Positions 53,698 to 62,206 of a DNA stretch of 64,000 nucleotides are shown here, piece after piece. Source of the stretch: Nocardia sp. XZ_19_385 (lineage in GTDB: Bacteria; Actinomycetota; Actinomycetes; Mycobacteriales; Mycobacteriaceae); NCBI RefSeq assembly GCF_015355755.1, contig NZ_JACVEE010000002.1, positions 806,001-870,000 on the forward strand, read 5' to 3'. The translations under genes were made by a program, and so were the position numbers. Numbering within the stretch: position 1 is the stretch's first letter; each line of letters starts with the position of its first letter. The notes beneath the pieces were generated by a model. That model was not told the DNA's origin and ran no database searches. It worked only from the letters and a program-made list of their open reading frames with translations.

Positions 53698-53728
53698 ATG
53701 GGACTTCGGAGCGGATTTCGCGGGGGCT

Positions 53729-54523
53729 TCACGCGTTGACCGGCAGCGACAGGACGACCTCCTTCTCGTTCCCGGGCAGGTAGTGCACCTGCACGATCCG
53801 GCCGACCTGCACGCCGCCGACCATGGCGGGCGGCAGGAACTTCTCCGCCTGCGTGCCGAAGGTGCTGCCGTCGGGGCGGGTCACGACCAGCCCGAGCTCG
53901 ATGCGCGAGTGCCCGTCGCGAATCTCCCCCGGCACCGACAGCGACTGCACGACCGCCTGCGCCTGCACACCGCGGGCGGCGATATCCAGCTTGGCCGGGG
54001 TGGTGAAGCCCTTGCGGATCATGGACTGGTTCATCGCCCGCTGTGCCTCGGTGGCGTCACCGGACATGTCGACCTCGACCTTGCCGGGGCGCTCCGGCAG
54101 ATACCGCACCGGCAGCACCACGCCCGGGCGGAGCAGGGCCAGCTCGGTGAGCGGCACGATCATGCGTGCGGTGGCGTCGAAGACCTTGCCGTCCACGCCT
54201 TCCACGCTGAAGTCGACCCGCACCTGTGGCTGATCGTTGACGGTGACGCCGGTGTGGTGGAACGACTTCACGGTGCCGATGCCGAGCAGGCCGTGGCGGA
54301 ATTCGGAGCTGTTGTTGCCGGTGAAGGCCTGCAAGATGCCCTCGCCGGTGAAGGCGAACACGATGGGGACGATGGTCAGCGCGATGATCGGCAGTGCCAT
54401 CTGCGGCCCGACCCAGGGCATGGCGAACGGGTCGGAGGTGTCGGCCATCAGGCCGTGGAACAGGTAGTAGCCGATGGCGAAGGCGCCGAAGACGAGGGCG
54501 GCGGTGCGGGCTTTGGTGCGCAT
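53729..54523 (-). CDS. Membrane protein of unknown function (264 aa)
   Basis: The 264-residue protein has two membrane helices at the N-terminus (about 8-27 and 40-62), then a soluble region with repeated beta-strand patterns (VRVDFSVEGVDGKVFDATARM; VLPVRYLPERPGKVEVD; IVQVHYLPGNEKEVVLS). The two VRYLP/VHYLPG units suggest an internal duplication. Family unknown. ATG follows CCAGGAG. The LpqH-like gene lies upstream in the same direction behind a terminator. Confidence 0.75.
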   Translation of the reverse strand: MRTKARTAALVFGAFAIGYYLFHGLMADTSDPFAMPWVGPQMALPIIALTIVPIVFAFTGEGILQAFTGNNSSEFRHGLLGIGTVKSFHHTGVTVNDQPQVRVDFSVEGVDGKVFDATARMIVPLTELALLRPGVVLPVRYLPERPGKVEVDMSGDATEAQRAMNQSMIRKGFTTPAKLDIAARGVQAQAVVQSLSVPGEIRDGHSRIELGLVVTRPDGSTFGTQAEKFLPPAMVGGVQVGRIVQVHYLPGNEKEVVLSLPVNA

Positions 54524-54545
54524 GGTGGTCTCCTGGAGGTGTTGC

Positions 54546-54578
54546 CCCGCGCTCCCGCATCGGTTGCGGGAGCGCGGG
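54546..54578 (-). terminator. Terminator of the LpqH-like gene
   Basis: A perfect 14-bp stem (54546-54559 with 54565-54578) with a 5-nt loop sits 18 bp past the LpqH-like stop. No clear T run. Confidence 0.75.
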
Positions 54579-54596
54579 ATTCGGATGGTTGGGTGA

Positions 54597-55127
54597 TCAG
54601 CCGACGATGGTCGAGCACGCGAAGGTGATGTCGAACTTCGCGGCGGGCGCACCGGCCATCGGGTTGGTCATATCCGGGACCCCGACGCCCTCGCCGGTCA
54701 CCTTGTAGGTGTTGCCGTCCTTGACGAGCTTGGCCGAGCCGCCGGGCTGGCCGTTGCCGTAGCCGACCGCGTAGGGCAGGCCGTTCGAGCCGCCCTTGCT
54801 GCCCGCGATACCGACGGCCTGCACGGTGTCACCGCTGATGGTGGCGCTGACGGTGAGCTGGCCGTGGGCGGCGTTGTTGTTATCGGTCAGCGCGAGGGCG
54901 AGGATGCCGCCCTGCTTGGCGCAGGTGGTGTCGAAGCTGGCCGTGAGCGCCTTGCCGTCGACCGAGGCGGCGGACTTGCCCGCCGGAGCGGGGGCCGGGG
55001 CCGCGGAGGTGGCGGGCTTGTCGGCGGGGGCGGGGTTGCTGCTCTTCGCGTCGTCGCCACAGGCGGTGAGGCCCAGGGCGAGGGCGGAGGTGGCGGCGAT
55101 GACAGCGGCGGCGGTCTTGATGTTCAT
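54597..55127 (-). CDS. LpqH-like (19-kDa antigen family) lipoprotein
   Basis: The 176-residue protein has a lipobox LTAC (Cys23), an Ala/Pro-rich linker (residues 28-58), and a C-terminal domain with TTCAKQGGILALALTDNNN and FDITFAC. The two Cys can form the disulphide of the family. Mycobacterial LpqH is an abundant surface antigen; the physiological role is unclear. ATG follows AAGGAAG. It is divergent from the CHAT operon. Confidence 0.88.
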   Translation of the reverse strand: MNIKTAAAVIAATSALALGLTACGDDAKSSNPAPADKPATSAAPAPAPAGKSAASVDGKALTASFDTTCAKQGGILALALTDNNNAAHGQLTVSATISGDTVQAVGIAGSKGGSNGLPYAVGYGNGQPGGSAKLVKDGNTYKVTGEGVGVPDMTNPMAGAPAAKFDITFACSTIVG

Positions 55128-55247
55128 GGTTTCTTCCTTTGTGTTTCGTGTGGTCCGGCCCTTGTCGGTGCCGTTGAAAGAAAGGTAGAAACGATTCGCG
55201 CCCTACCGATCCCAGGTTTGCGCCGTCCGGAATCCGGAAAACTCCGT

Positions 55248-55253
55248 TAACCT
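55248..55253 (+). promoter_or_regulatory. -10-like box of the CHAT/TPR operon
   Basis: TAACCT ends 6 nt before the ATG at 55260, and no ribosome binding site is present, so the operon mRNA may be leaderless. No convincing -35 element. Confidence 0.45.
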
Positions 55254-55259
55254 GGTCGA

Positions 55260-56621
55260 ATGCGACGACCGCGCGCCATGGTGCTGGATGAGGTGTGGCG
55301 CGAGCTCGACGGTGTCGAAGCGCTCAGCGGGCCCCAGGGTGGGCCGTTGCGGCGCACGGTGAAGCTGCTGCTGGACCCGCTGGTGATCCGGCCGGTGCAG
55401 AATCCGAGTTGCGCGGGGCCGCTGGTCACCGCGGACGGCGCGACACTGCTCGCGACCCGGGTGCACGCGAGCGCGGACGTGCTGCGGGCGACCGCGGCCT
55501 GGTTCACGGTGCTCAAGCAGGTGCGACGGGCGCTGCGGATCACCGAGGGGCATCCCCAAGATCTGTACTTCCAGCGGTGTTTCGAGCTGGCGACCACCTC
55601 CGGGCTCCCGAATCCGTTGCGGGACCGGGGTATTGCCGAGGCGGCGTTGCGGGAGATCCATGAGTTCACCGCCGGGCGGACCACGCAGGCCTTGAAGGCG
55701 CACCTCGGCGATGCCGGGCGGGCCGCCGATCTCGCTCAGCTCGTCGATGTCGCTTGGCGGCGCAGACCGTCCGGTGCGGCCCCGGCTGTGGACCATGCGC
55801 GTTCTCTCGACGCGCTGCTGGAAGAAGCCGCGGGTGCGCGGGTCGGGACCGGCAATGGCAAGGGGCAGTATCTGTTCGACAGCCTGATCGCGGCGCATGC
55901 GGGGGCGCATTCCGGAATCACACTGTGGCACACCGCAACTCGTGCTCACCGGTTCGGACTCACGACGCAATCGCTGCCCCAGGCGCCCGAGATCGGTTCC
56001 TCGGCTTCGACATCCGCCCTCGGGCTGCCGTTGGACCGGACCATCTACGAGCGGGTCTTCACCGTTTTACAGGCCTCTACCGAACGGGCCGAGCTGCCCG
56101 AGATCCCGGAGCTGGTCACCTCCGAAGTCACGCGCAGTTGTGCACCATGGGCCTTGCTGGACGAGTCGCTGCGAGTCGCCGCGGCGGCGGGAGCCACGCT
56201 GGCGGTGGGGTTTTCGCCGATCAATGCGCCCGCCGGGAATCGGCTGCGGCAGCTGGGGACCGATGTGGAGGAATCGACACCACTGCGTTTGATCAACGGG
56301 CGCTGGCGGCGCGAATCCTATGTACTGCAAGCCCGCCGGCTCGTTGTCGATCCCGCGGCGGAATTGTCGTCGTCGAATCCGCTGGACGCCATCGCCGCCG
56401 AGCTGCGCACACCGTGGCAGCCATACCTGCGCCGACTATGGGTGCGACTGCACGGCCGGGATGTCCGCGAGTTCCCGGTGTTCGATCCGGATGAGCTGTG
56501 GGATCTGCTCGACGGAGTGGCGCGCTCGGTCATCCTGGACCACCGCGCCCGGGTGAAGAAGGCGCTCAGCGCCAGTTCCTTTGCCGCCGAGGTCGATTCG
56601 CTCGAATCGAGGGTGAGCTGA
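55260..56621 (+). CDS. CHAT-operon protein A, unknown family (453 aa)
   Basis: I do not recognise this 453-residue protein. No signal peptide or membrane helix is visible; the N-terminal half is helical (AEAALREIHEFTAGRTTQAL, ARSLDALLEEAAG) and it holds one short conserved-looking patch, GNGKGQYLFDSLIAAHAGAHSG. The C-terminal third mixes strands and helices (VRLHGRDVREFPVFDPDELW). It is the first gene of the CHAT/TPR operon; its stop overlaps the next start by 1 nt. A partner or target role is inferred only from context. Confidence 0.8.
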   Translation: MRRPRAMVLDEVWRELDGVEALSGPQGGPLRRTVKLLLDPLVIRPVQNPSCAGPLVTADGATLLATRVHASADVLRATAAWFTVLKQVRRALRITEGHPQDLYFQRCFELATTSGLPNPLRDRGIAEAALREIHEFTAGRTTQALKAHLGDAGRAADLAQLVDVAWRRRPSGAAPAVDHARSLDALLEEAAGARVGTGNGKGQYLFDSLIAAHAGAHSGITLWHTATRAHRFGLTTQSLPQAPEIGSSASTSALGLPLDRTIYERVFTVLQASTERAELPEIPELVTSEVTRSCAPWALLDESLRVAAAAGATLAVGFSPINAPAGNRLRQLGTDVEESTPLRLINGRWRRESYVLQARRLVVDPAAELSSSNPLDAIAAELRTPWQPYLRRLWVRLHGRDVREFPVFDPDELWDLLDGVARSVILDHRARVKKALSASSFAAEVDSLESRVS

Positions 56622-57628
56622 TGACCGAGGTCTCGCTGTTCCGTTCCGGTGACCTGCTGGGCATCGTGCCGCCGGGAGCGCCCACCGTGCTCGACGGTGC
56701 GCCGGACAACGACGTGATGGTGCTCGAAGTCCTCGGCGGTCACCTGACCTGGAGTGTGCTGTCCGGACAGGCGATCCCCGCCGCGGTGATCGATGATCTC
56801 GATGCCGCTCAAGAGTGGATCTGGGCCGTCTACGGCGAACCTGTCGCGCTGGCCGTCGCCGACTACCCGGGCGGGCGGCCCACTTTCCCGGCCCGTCCGG
56901 AACTTCCACGCCTGATCACGCATGCCTGGCGGCTCGGCTTCGCGCACTGGGCGGCCCGTTGGTGGCCCGCCTCCACTCTCGATGGCATCGCCGCCCTCGA
57001 TCCGGGGGTGCTCGAGGAGGAGATCGCCGAGCTGACCGAGCAGTGCGAGATGATCGTCGACGGAGCCGACGCGGGAGTGCCGTTCATTCCGCCGATGTCG
57101 TCGAATATCGCTGTGCGCCAGTCGGATTACGCTCTCGCAGCGGGCGGTGACGCGCGGTCGAACGTGCTGACCCTGGATCGCGGTGTCGGCGGCTGGGACT
57201 GGCGGGGCTGCCCGCCAGGGCTGCTCGACGCCTCCGAACAGGCGGTGTCCTGGGAGCTGGCTCGCGACGCCGGGCTCACCATCGCCCGGGTCAGCGTGGT
57301 GGCCGCACCCCAGCTCACCGGGCCGGTCCCGGGGCATCTGCGGCCCCGGGCGCGGATCGCCGAGGCCGCCGAGATCGAACTCGAACTGGCCGGGGACAGC
57401 TGGGTCGGGCAGACGGCCGTCGCCGGTGAGGACGCGGTGACGGTGGAGGTCTATGTGCCCGGGATCGGGGTGCCGGAGTACGAAGACCGTGGCGGGCCGG
57501 AAACCCGCAGGCGGATACGGGAATTCGCGACGACCCGTTTGCGCCGCGCTGCCGGACCGGTCACCGACGCGTTCGACGCGCCCCTGCGAGCCGAGATCGC
57601 CGCCGCGGCTGAAGATTCGGACTTCTGA
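56621..57628 (+). CDS. CHAT-operon protein B, unknown family (335 aa)
   Basis: The 335-residue protein has no recognised domain. The N-terminal region is beta-rich (LLGIVPPGAPTVLDGAPDND), followed by helical segments (LDAAQEWIWAVYG, LEEEIAELTEQ) and a Trp-rich stretch (GVGGWDWRGCPPGLLDASEQ) before a beta-rich C-terminal half. The ATG overlaps the stop of protein A. The TPR gene starts 31 nt downstream. A structural or adaptor role is likely but unproven. Confidence 0.8.
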   Translation: MTEVSLFRSGDLLGIVPPGAPTVLDGAPDNDVMVLEVLGGHLTWSVLSGQAIPAAVIDDLDAAQEWIWAVYGEPVALAVADYPGGRPTFPARPELPRLITHAWRLGFAHWAARWWPASTLDGIAALDPGVLEEEIAELTEQCEMIVDGADAGVPFIPPMSSNIAVRQSDYALAAGGDARSNVLTLDRGVGGWDWRGCPPGLLDASEQAVSWELARDAGLTIARVSVVAAPQLTGPVPGHLRPRARIAEAAEIELELAGDSWVGQTAVAGEDAVTVEVYVPGIGVPEYEDRGGPETRRRIREFATTRLRRAAGPVTDAFDAPLRAEIAAAAEDSDF

Positions 57629-57659
57629 TGGACCGCACGAGAGCCTTACCGGAGCTGTG

Positions 57660-59303
57660 ATGGATCAGGGAACCCCTCCAGACGACGGACGCGAAGTGTT
57701 GCTCGCCGGGGCCGAGGCCTACCAGCGCGGGGAAGTTGCTGAGGCGCTGCGGATCTTCTCCGAAGCGGTGCAGACCACCACCGGCGCGCTGCGGGTCAGC
57801 GCGCTGATCAACGCCGCAAGCATGGCCGACGAACTCGGCGACCATGCCACCGCGCTGACATGGTTTCGCGAAGCGCTGGCCGAGGTCCCCGATGGCGCGA
57901 TCGAAAAGCGTTGCAGCGCACTGGTAAATGTCTCGCAGGCGCTGCAACACCTCGGCGAGCTGGACGAGGCGCAGGCCGCGCTGGAGCAGGCCCGGGGATT
58001 GCTCGCCGACAGCGGCGAGGAACTCGGCATGCTGCGCGTCGCGTGCCTGCTGTCCCTCGGTGCCGTCGCCTTCCACCGCGGCCAATGGACCCGCACCATC
58101 GAGATCGCTACCGAATCCCTGGACGCCGCCGTCCGTTACGCCCCGCATTTGGCCGGTCATCCACTGATGAGCCTGGCGGGCGCCTACTTCGAAACCGGCC
58201 GCCGCGATCTGGCCCTCGACTTCACCCAGCAGGCCCTAGCCGCCTTCGAATCCGCGGGCGACATCAACGCCGTCGCTGAGACCCGGCAGAACCTCGCCAC
58301 CATGCATATTCGCTTGAATCAGCATGACGAGGCCGAACCGTTGTTGCGGGCCAGCCAGGATTATTTCGAGCAGGCCGGGCTGGGCCACCGTGCCGGGATC
58401 GGCCTCAAAACCCTCGGCTTCCTCGCCGAAAGCCGTGACGATCTGGCGCAAGCGGATGACCTCTACGGCCGCGCCTTCGAGTATTTCCGCGACTCCGGCG
58501 CCGTCCTGGACGCGGCCGACGTCCAGGTCCGCCTGGCCACTGTCGCCTACGCCAACGCCCGGATCGACGAGGGCGAAGCACTCCTGGCCGCCGCTTACGC
58601 CGCCTACGCCGAGCGCGGTCTCGGATTGCACTGCGCCCAAATCGATTACTGGCACGCACTGCTGCTGGAGTCGATCATCGACGACGTCGCGGACCCTGCC
58701 CCGGCACTGGCGGTCGCCACCGACCTCGCCATCACCTCGGCTCTCGCCATCGACGCCGTCCGGCACACCTTCCCGAACGGTACCCAGCGCCAGCAGTGGA
58801 ACACCCAAATCGCCGACCCCGCACTGCGATTGGCCTTCCGGTTCGCCTATCTCAGTGGTGACGGACAGCTTCTCGCCGACCTCATCGAGACCCAATGCGC
58901 CGGGGCCACTTTGCAAACCAAAAGGACTGATTCCGCCACTACCAGGCAGTTTCCGATCGAATTCCTCGACCCTGGCGACCCCACACCGGAAAGCACCACA
59001 CCGATCGATACCGATCCCGGCCATCCGGGCACGCTCTCGGCCGGATCCCGGACGGCAACCACGTCCGGCACCCCCTCCGTCCAAGCCGGTGCTTTACCAG
59101 CAGGTGCCCCGGGTCCTCCGGCGGCGACCTTGCGTCTGGCCTCGGCTCTGGCCGATGTCGCTGCGGGCGAGGGACTTCCGGTTTCCCTACCGCCGCGCCT
59201 CGTCATCGAGCCGGACGGACACGTCGCGCTCGCCGCCTACATCACGGCCGCTGAACAGCGTTACGGCCGACCGGTTCGCGACCGCCGGAGGGTATCGGCA
59301 TGA
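57660..59303 (+). CDS. Tetratricopeptide-repeat protein of the CHAT operon
   Basis: The 547-residue protein has about eight TPR units between residues 10 and 345, such as LINAASMADELGDHATALTWFREAL and NLATMHIRLNQHDEAEPLLRASQ. A helical region follows, then a Pro/Thr/Gly-rich linker and a short C-terminal domain (VIEPDGHVALAAYITAAEQRYG). TPRs usually mediate protein binding; in several CHAT systems the TPR sits in the same polypeptide as the protease, here in a separate one. ATG behind GGAG; the stop overlaps the small 59300 frame in ATGA. Confidence 0.88.
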   Translation: MDQGTPPDDGREVLLAGAEAYQRGEVAEALRIFSEAVQTTTGALRVSALINAASMADELGDHATALTWFREALAEVPDGAIEKRCSALVNVSQALQHLGELDEAQAALEQARGLLADSGEELGMLRVACLLSLGAVAFHRGQWTRTIEIATESLDAAVRYAPHLAGHPLMSLAGAYFETGRRDLALDFTQQALAAFESAGDINAVAETRQNLATMHIRLNQHDEAEPLLRASQDYFEQAGLGHRAGIGLKTLGFLAESRDDLAQADDLYGRAFEYFRDSGAVLDAADVQVRLATVAYANARIDEGEALLAAAYAAYAERGLGLHCAQIDYWHALLLESIIDDVADPAPALAVATDLAITSALAIDAVRHTFPNGTQRQQWNTQIADPALRLAFRFAYLSGDGQLLADLIETQCAGATLQTKRTDSATTRQFPIEFLDPGDPTPESTTPIDTDPGHPGTLSAGSRTATTSGTPSVQAGALPAGAPGPPAATLRLASALADVAAGEGLPVSLPPRLVIEPDGHVALAAYITAAEQRYGRPVRDRRRVSA

Positions 59304-59467
59304 TCCACCTACTGGTATTCACGTCGTGGCGATTCACTCCGGTCAGTCGGGACGAACGCCAACAGGTCCGAAGCGTGGCAGTCAGCGCTGATCAGACAGC
59401 TCGGTCACGAGCGGCTGGTGCTTCAGCCAGGCTGTGCGGATCTGGCCGACAGGTGGCCTCCGCATGA
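59300..59467 (+). CDS. Possible small coupled ORF (55 aa) between TPR and CHAT genes
   Basis: The frame starts in the TPR stop (ATGA) and ends in the CHAT start (ATGA), exactly joining the two genes. It would encode 55 residues beginning MIHLLVFTSWRFTPVSRDER. From about residue 24 the codons look poor, while the frame shifted by one base reads SEAWQSALIRQLGHERLVL and onward like real protein. It may be a small gene, or the broken remainder of one with a frameshift near 59360-59380. No family is recognised. Confidence 0.35.
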   Translation: MIHLLVFTSWRFTPVSRDERQQVRSVAVSADQTARSRAAGASARLCGSGRQVASA

Positions 59468-60726
59468 CGCGCTCGTCCGAGCAACCGACCGTGCTGATCC
59501 GGATGGCCGACGCCGGGGATCTCTATATGTCATGGCGGTGGGTCGGCAACGTCGCGCCGGGTGGTGTGAGCATGCTGCCCGGTCCGGCTATCGATGAAGT
59601 GGTGGACAGGCTCGTCGGAGAGCTGCCCATTCCGGGCGCTCCGGATGGTCTCGAACGTGCGCTCACCACTGGTGCATTCGCGACGCCGGATGCGGAATAT
59701 CTACTGGCGCGGGATCTTTCGCGAGCGTTGGTCCCCTCCGGGTTGGCGAGCCAGTTGGCGCAAATGCACGGGCAGGGCATCCGTCCGCTGATCCGTCTCC
59801 AACCCTCGCCTCGGCTGGCGCAGGTCCCCTGGGAAATTCTCGCCCCCGCCCCCGATTTGCGCCTCCTCGACCTGGCTGACCTGAGCCTGCTGGCTCCCGC
59901 CAGCATCGTCGGCGCGCCCGGCCGAACGGTGCGCCGCTGGGCCGAGCAGCAGCAACTACCCGTGGTCGCGATCCTCGACCCGCGTATTCCCGGCTTCCGC
60001 GCCGATTCGGCTCTCGGGTCGGTGCTCGGCCGCATGGACACACCGTCACCACTAACTGAGCGCATCGCCGACTACGTTGCACAGCAACGATTCACACCCG
60101 AAGTCCCGAGCCCCTTCGACGCGTTTCGCCGCACCCACGTCGACCGCGACTGGCTCAGCACCGCACTGCGCAAAGGCGCGAGCCGGCTGCTGTACGTCGG
60201 CCATGTCACCGCCGCCGCGCCGGAATCCGGACAGAGCGAGAACGCCGAACTCCACCTCGCCTGCGGTGCGGAAACCACCGGCTTCGCGGCGGCCAACCGC
60301 ACCCATCGGCCGTTGTCCGCCAAGGACTTTCTGCTCGGTACACACACCATCAGTTCCGAACCCACTGCGGGCAGCGAGCTTTGGCCGATTCCCAGCCGGG
60401 TCGCTCTGATCGCCTGCGAAAGCGGCGGTGACCTGCGGTTCACCGAGGCCCTCGGCCTGACCGCCGCGATGATCGCCGGTGGCGCCGAGCTCGTCACCGC
60501 CACCCGCTGGCCACTGCCCACCGATCTCGCGTTCCAGCGCTTCGCCGGAACCGACGTTCGCCCCCTGCTGGACACGATCTGCGCCGTCGATGCCGCGCAC
60601 GAACAGCCCGATCCTGTTGTCGCCCTGATTGATTGGCAACGCGACCGACTCAAATCCTGGCGCAACGGTGGCGCGATCGCACACTCCCCGATCCTGTGGA
60701 GCGCACTCGCCACGATCAGTACCTAG
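59464..60726 (+). CDS. CHAT-domain caspase-like protease
   Basis: The 420-residue protein has a CHAT (caspase HetF Associated with TPRs) domain in its C-terminal half. Catalytic His is in LLYVGHVTA (His247) and Cys in VALIACESGGDL (Cys318), followed by the usual GLTAAMIAGGAELVTATRWPLP. The first 190 residues are of unknown fold, with PRLAQVPWEILAP as in many CHAT proteins. CHAT proteases cleave specific partners and act in defence or cell-death systems such as TPR-CHAT (Craspase) and CHAT-gasdermin. Here the candidate partners are proteins A and B and the TPR protein. ATG at 59464. Confidence 0.9.
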   Translation: MTRSSEQPTVLIRMADAGDLYMSWRWVGNVAPGGVSMLPGPAIDEVVDRLVGELPIPGAPDGLERALTTGAFATPDAEYLLARDLSRALVPSGLASQLAQMHGQGIRPLIRLQPSPRLAQVPWEILAPAPDLRLLDLADLSLLAPASIVGAPGRTVRRWAEQQQLPVVAILDPRIPGFRADSALGSVLGRMDTPSPLTERIADYVAQQRFTPEVPSPFDAFRRTHVDRDWLSTALRKGASRLLYVGHVTAAAPESGQSENAELHLACGAETTGFAAANRTHRPLSAKDFLLGTHTISSEPTAGSELWPIPSRVALIACESGGDLRFTEALGLTAAMIAGGAELVTATRWPLPTDLAFQRFAGTDVRPLLDTICAVDAAHEQPDPVVALIDWQRDRLKSWRNGGAIAHSPILWSALATIST

Positions 60727-60858
60727 CGCGGACATAGGTAATGCCTGCCGAAAAGTACTTATAGACGACTGATTCGGTACCCCCTCCTCGAGCCATAACG
60801 TAGTTCTCGTAAGCAACACAAACCGAGAAACACCAGCTCAAAGCCCTTGGAGGACATC

Positions 60859-61215
60859 ATGAACGACATCGTCGCCGCCTACCTGGAAGCCTGGAACACC
60901 ACCGACGCCGCGGCCCGCACCGCCGCCGTCGCCCGGGTCTTCACCGCGGACGCCACCTACGTCGACCCGATGGTCGATGTCGCCGGCCACGCCGGTCTGG
61001 AAGCCGTCATCGCCGGTGTGCAAGCCCAGTTCCCGGGCTGGACCTTCCGCCTCGGCGGCCCCGTCGACGCGCACCACGACCAGGTCCGCTTCACCTGGGA
61101 TCTCGGCCCCGCCGACGGCCCCGCCATCGTCATCGGCTTCGACGTCGCGATCATCACCGACGGCAAGATCGCCAAGGTCTACGGCTTCCTGGACAAGGTC
61201 CCCGCCGCCGCCTGA
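60859..61215 (+). CDS. NTF2-like (SnoaL/nuclear transport factor 2) protein
   Basis: The 118-residue protein has the alpha+beta cone of the NTF2-like family: YLEAWNTTDAAARTAAVARVFTADATYVDP at the start, VDAHHDQVRFTWDLGPADG in the middle and GKIAKVYGFLDK at the end. Functions range from isomerase and dehydratase to ligand binding; substrate unknown. ATG at 60859 follows TTGGAGG by 5 nt. A four-helix membrane protein is encoded 51 nt downstream, probably in one operon. Confidence 0.88.
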   Translation: MNDIVAAYLEAWNTTDAAARTAAVARVFTADATYVDPMVDVAGHAGLEAVIAGVQAQFPGWTFRLGGPVDAHHDQVRFTWDLGPADGPAIVIGFDVAIITDGKIAKVYGFLDKVPAAA

Positions 61216-61266
61216 CCACCGGCGAAAAACCCTCCCCCCATTGCTTTTACGAGAAAGAGCCCCACC

Positions 61267-61692
61267 ATGAGCACCACCGCCGCCACCCCCACCATGCTGT
61301 CCACCCTGATGGCCCCCGGCCCCAAACTCCTGCGCCTCTCGCTCCGCCTGGACGCGGTCGTCACCGGCGTCAACGGCGTCGCCTACCTCGCCCTCGCCGC
61401 CCCCTTGGAGTCCCTGCTCGGCCTGGACCGCAGCATCGGCATCCCGATCGGCATCTTCCTCACCCTCTACGGCATCACCGTCGCCCTCATCGGAACCCCC
61501 GCCAACCCCAACACCTCCGCCGCCCGCGGCGTCGCCACCCTCAACGCCGCCTGGGTCGCCCTGAGCCTGATCGCCCTGTTCATCGGAGCCCTAGACCTCA
61601 ACCTCGTCGGCTCCATCTGGACCGTCATGCAAGCCGGCACCGTCGGCGCCTTCGCCGCCCTGCAATACATGGGAATCCGCAAGGCCTCCTGA
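61267..61692 (+). CDS. Small four-helix membrane protein
   Basis: The 141-residue protein has four membrane helices (about 28-45, 55-75, 86-107 and 112-132) and no recognised motif. It follows the NTF2-like gene by 51 nt in the same direction, and the two are likely co-expressed. A terminator lies just after the stop. Confidence 0.8.
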   Translation: MSTTAATPTMLSTLMAPGPKLLRLSLRLDAVVTGVNGVAYLALAAPLESLLGLDRSIGIPIGIFLTLYGITVALIGTPANPNTSAARGVATLNAAWVALSLIALFIGALDLNLVGSIWTVMQAGTVGAFAALQYMGIRKAS

Positions 61693-61712
61693 CCCGAAAG
61701 AACCCCTCGCCC

Positions 61713-61741
61713 AACGCGGCACCGGCCCCCGGTGCCGCGTT
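61713..61741. terminator. Terminator between the small membrane protein and His-rich protein genes
   Basis: A perfect 13-bp stem (61713-61725 with 61729-61741) with a CCC loop lies 20 bp after the membrane-protein stop and 8 bp before the convergent His-rich stop; it may serve both. Confidence 0.75.
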
Positions 61742-61749
61742 AGCGCGTT

Positions 61750-62046
61750 TCAGTGGTCGTCGTAGTGGTCGCCGTGGGCGGCGTGGCGGTGGCCGTCGTG
61801 CAGGTAGTCGACGTGGTCGCCGTGGTCGACGGAGTCGTGGCCGCAATCGGGGCCGTGGACGTGGGTGTGGTTGTCGCAGGGCTGGTGGCCGGCGGGTTCG
61901 CACTCGTCGTAGTGGCCGTCGTGGGCGCGGTGCAGGTGGCCGTCGTGGGCGTAGTCGATGTGGTCGCCGTGCGGGACCGGGGTGTGGCCGCAATCGGGGC
62001 CGTGGACGTGGTCGTGGGCGGTGTGCTCGAGGTGTGCTGTGGTCAT
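61750..62046 (-). CDS. His-rich metal-binding protein with two repeats
   Basis: The 98-residue protein is about one quarter His with many Asp. It has two copies of a unit of about 45 residues, each starting HVHGPDCGH and going on to HGDHxDYxHDGHxHxAHxGHYD. Such sequences bind zinc, nickel or cobalt, for storage or delivery. No signal peptide is visible, so it is probably cytoplasmic. ATG at 62046 behind AGAGGGA. The 160-bp upstream region contains no clear Zur or ArsR site that I can name. Confidence 0.82.
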   Translation of the reverse strand: MTTAHLEHTAHDHVHGPDCGHTPVPHGDHIDYAHDGHLHRAHDGHYDECEPAGHQPCDNHTHVHGPDCGHDSVDHGDHVDYLHDGHRHAAHGDHYDDH

Positions 62047-62206
62047 CAGAATTTCCCTCTTCTCGTTAAGTGAATCGGTGGCTCTGGTTACCCGAAACAT
62101 ATTAGTGAGTGCGCATCATTGCAAGTAGCTCAGGATGTGCTAACCAATCGCGATCAGCGATTCCGATAGGCCGTGCCTTTTCGACCGAATTATCGGTTTT
62201 GCCTGC

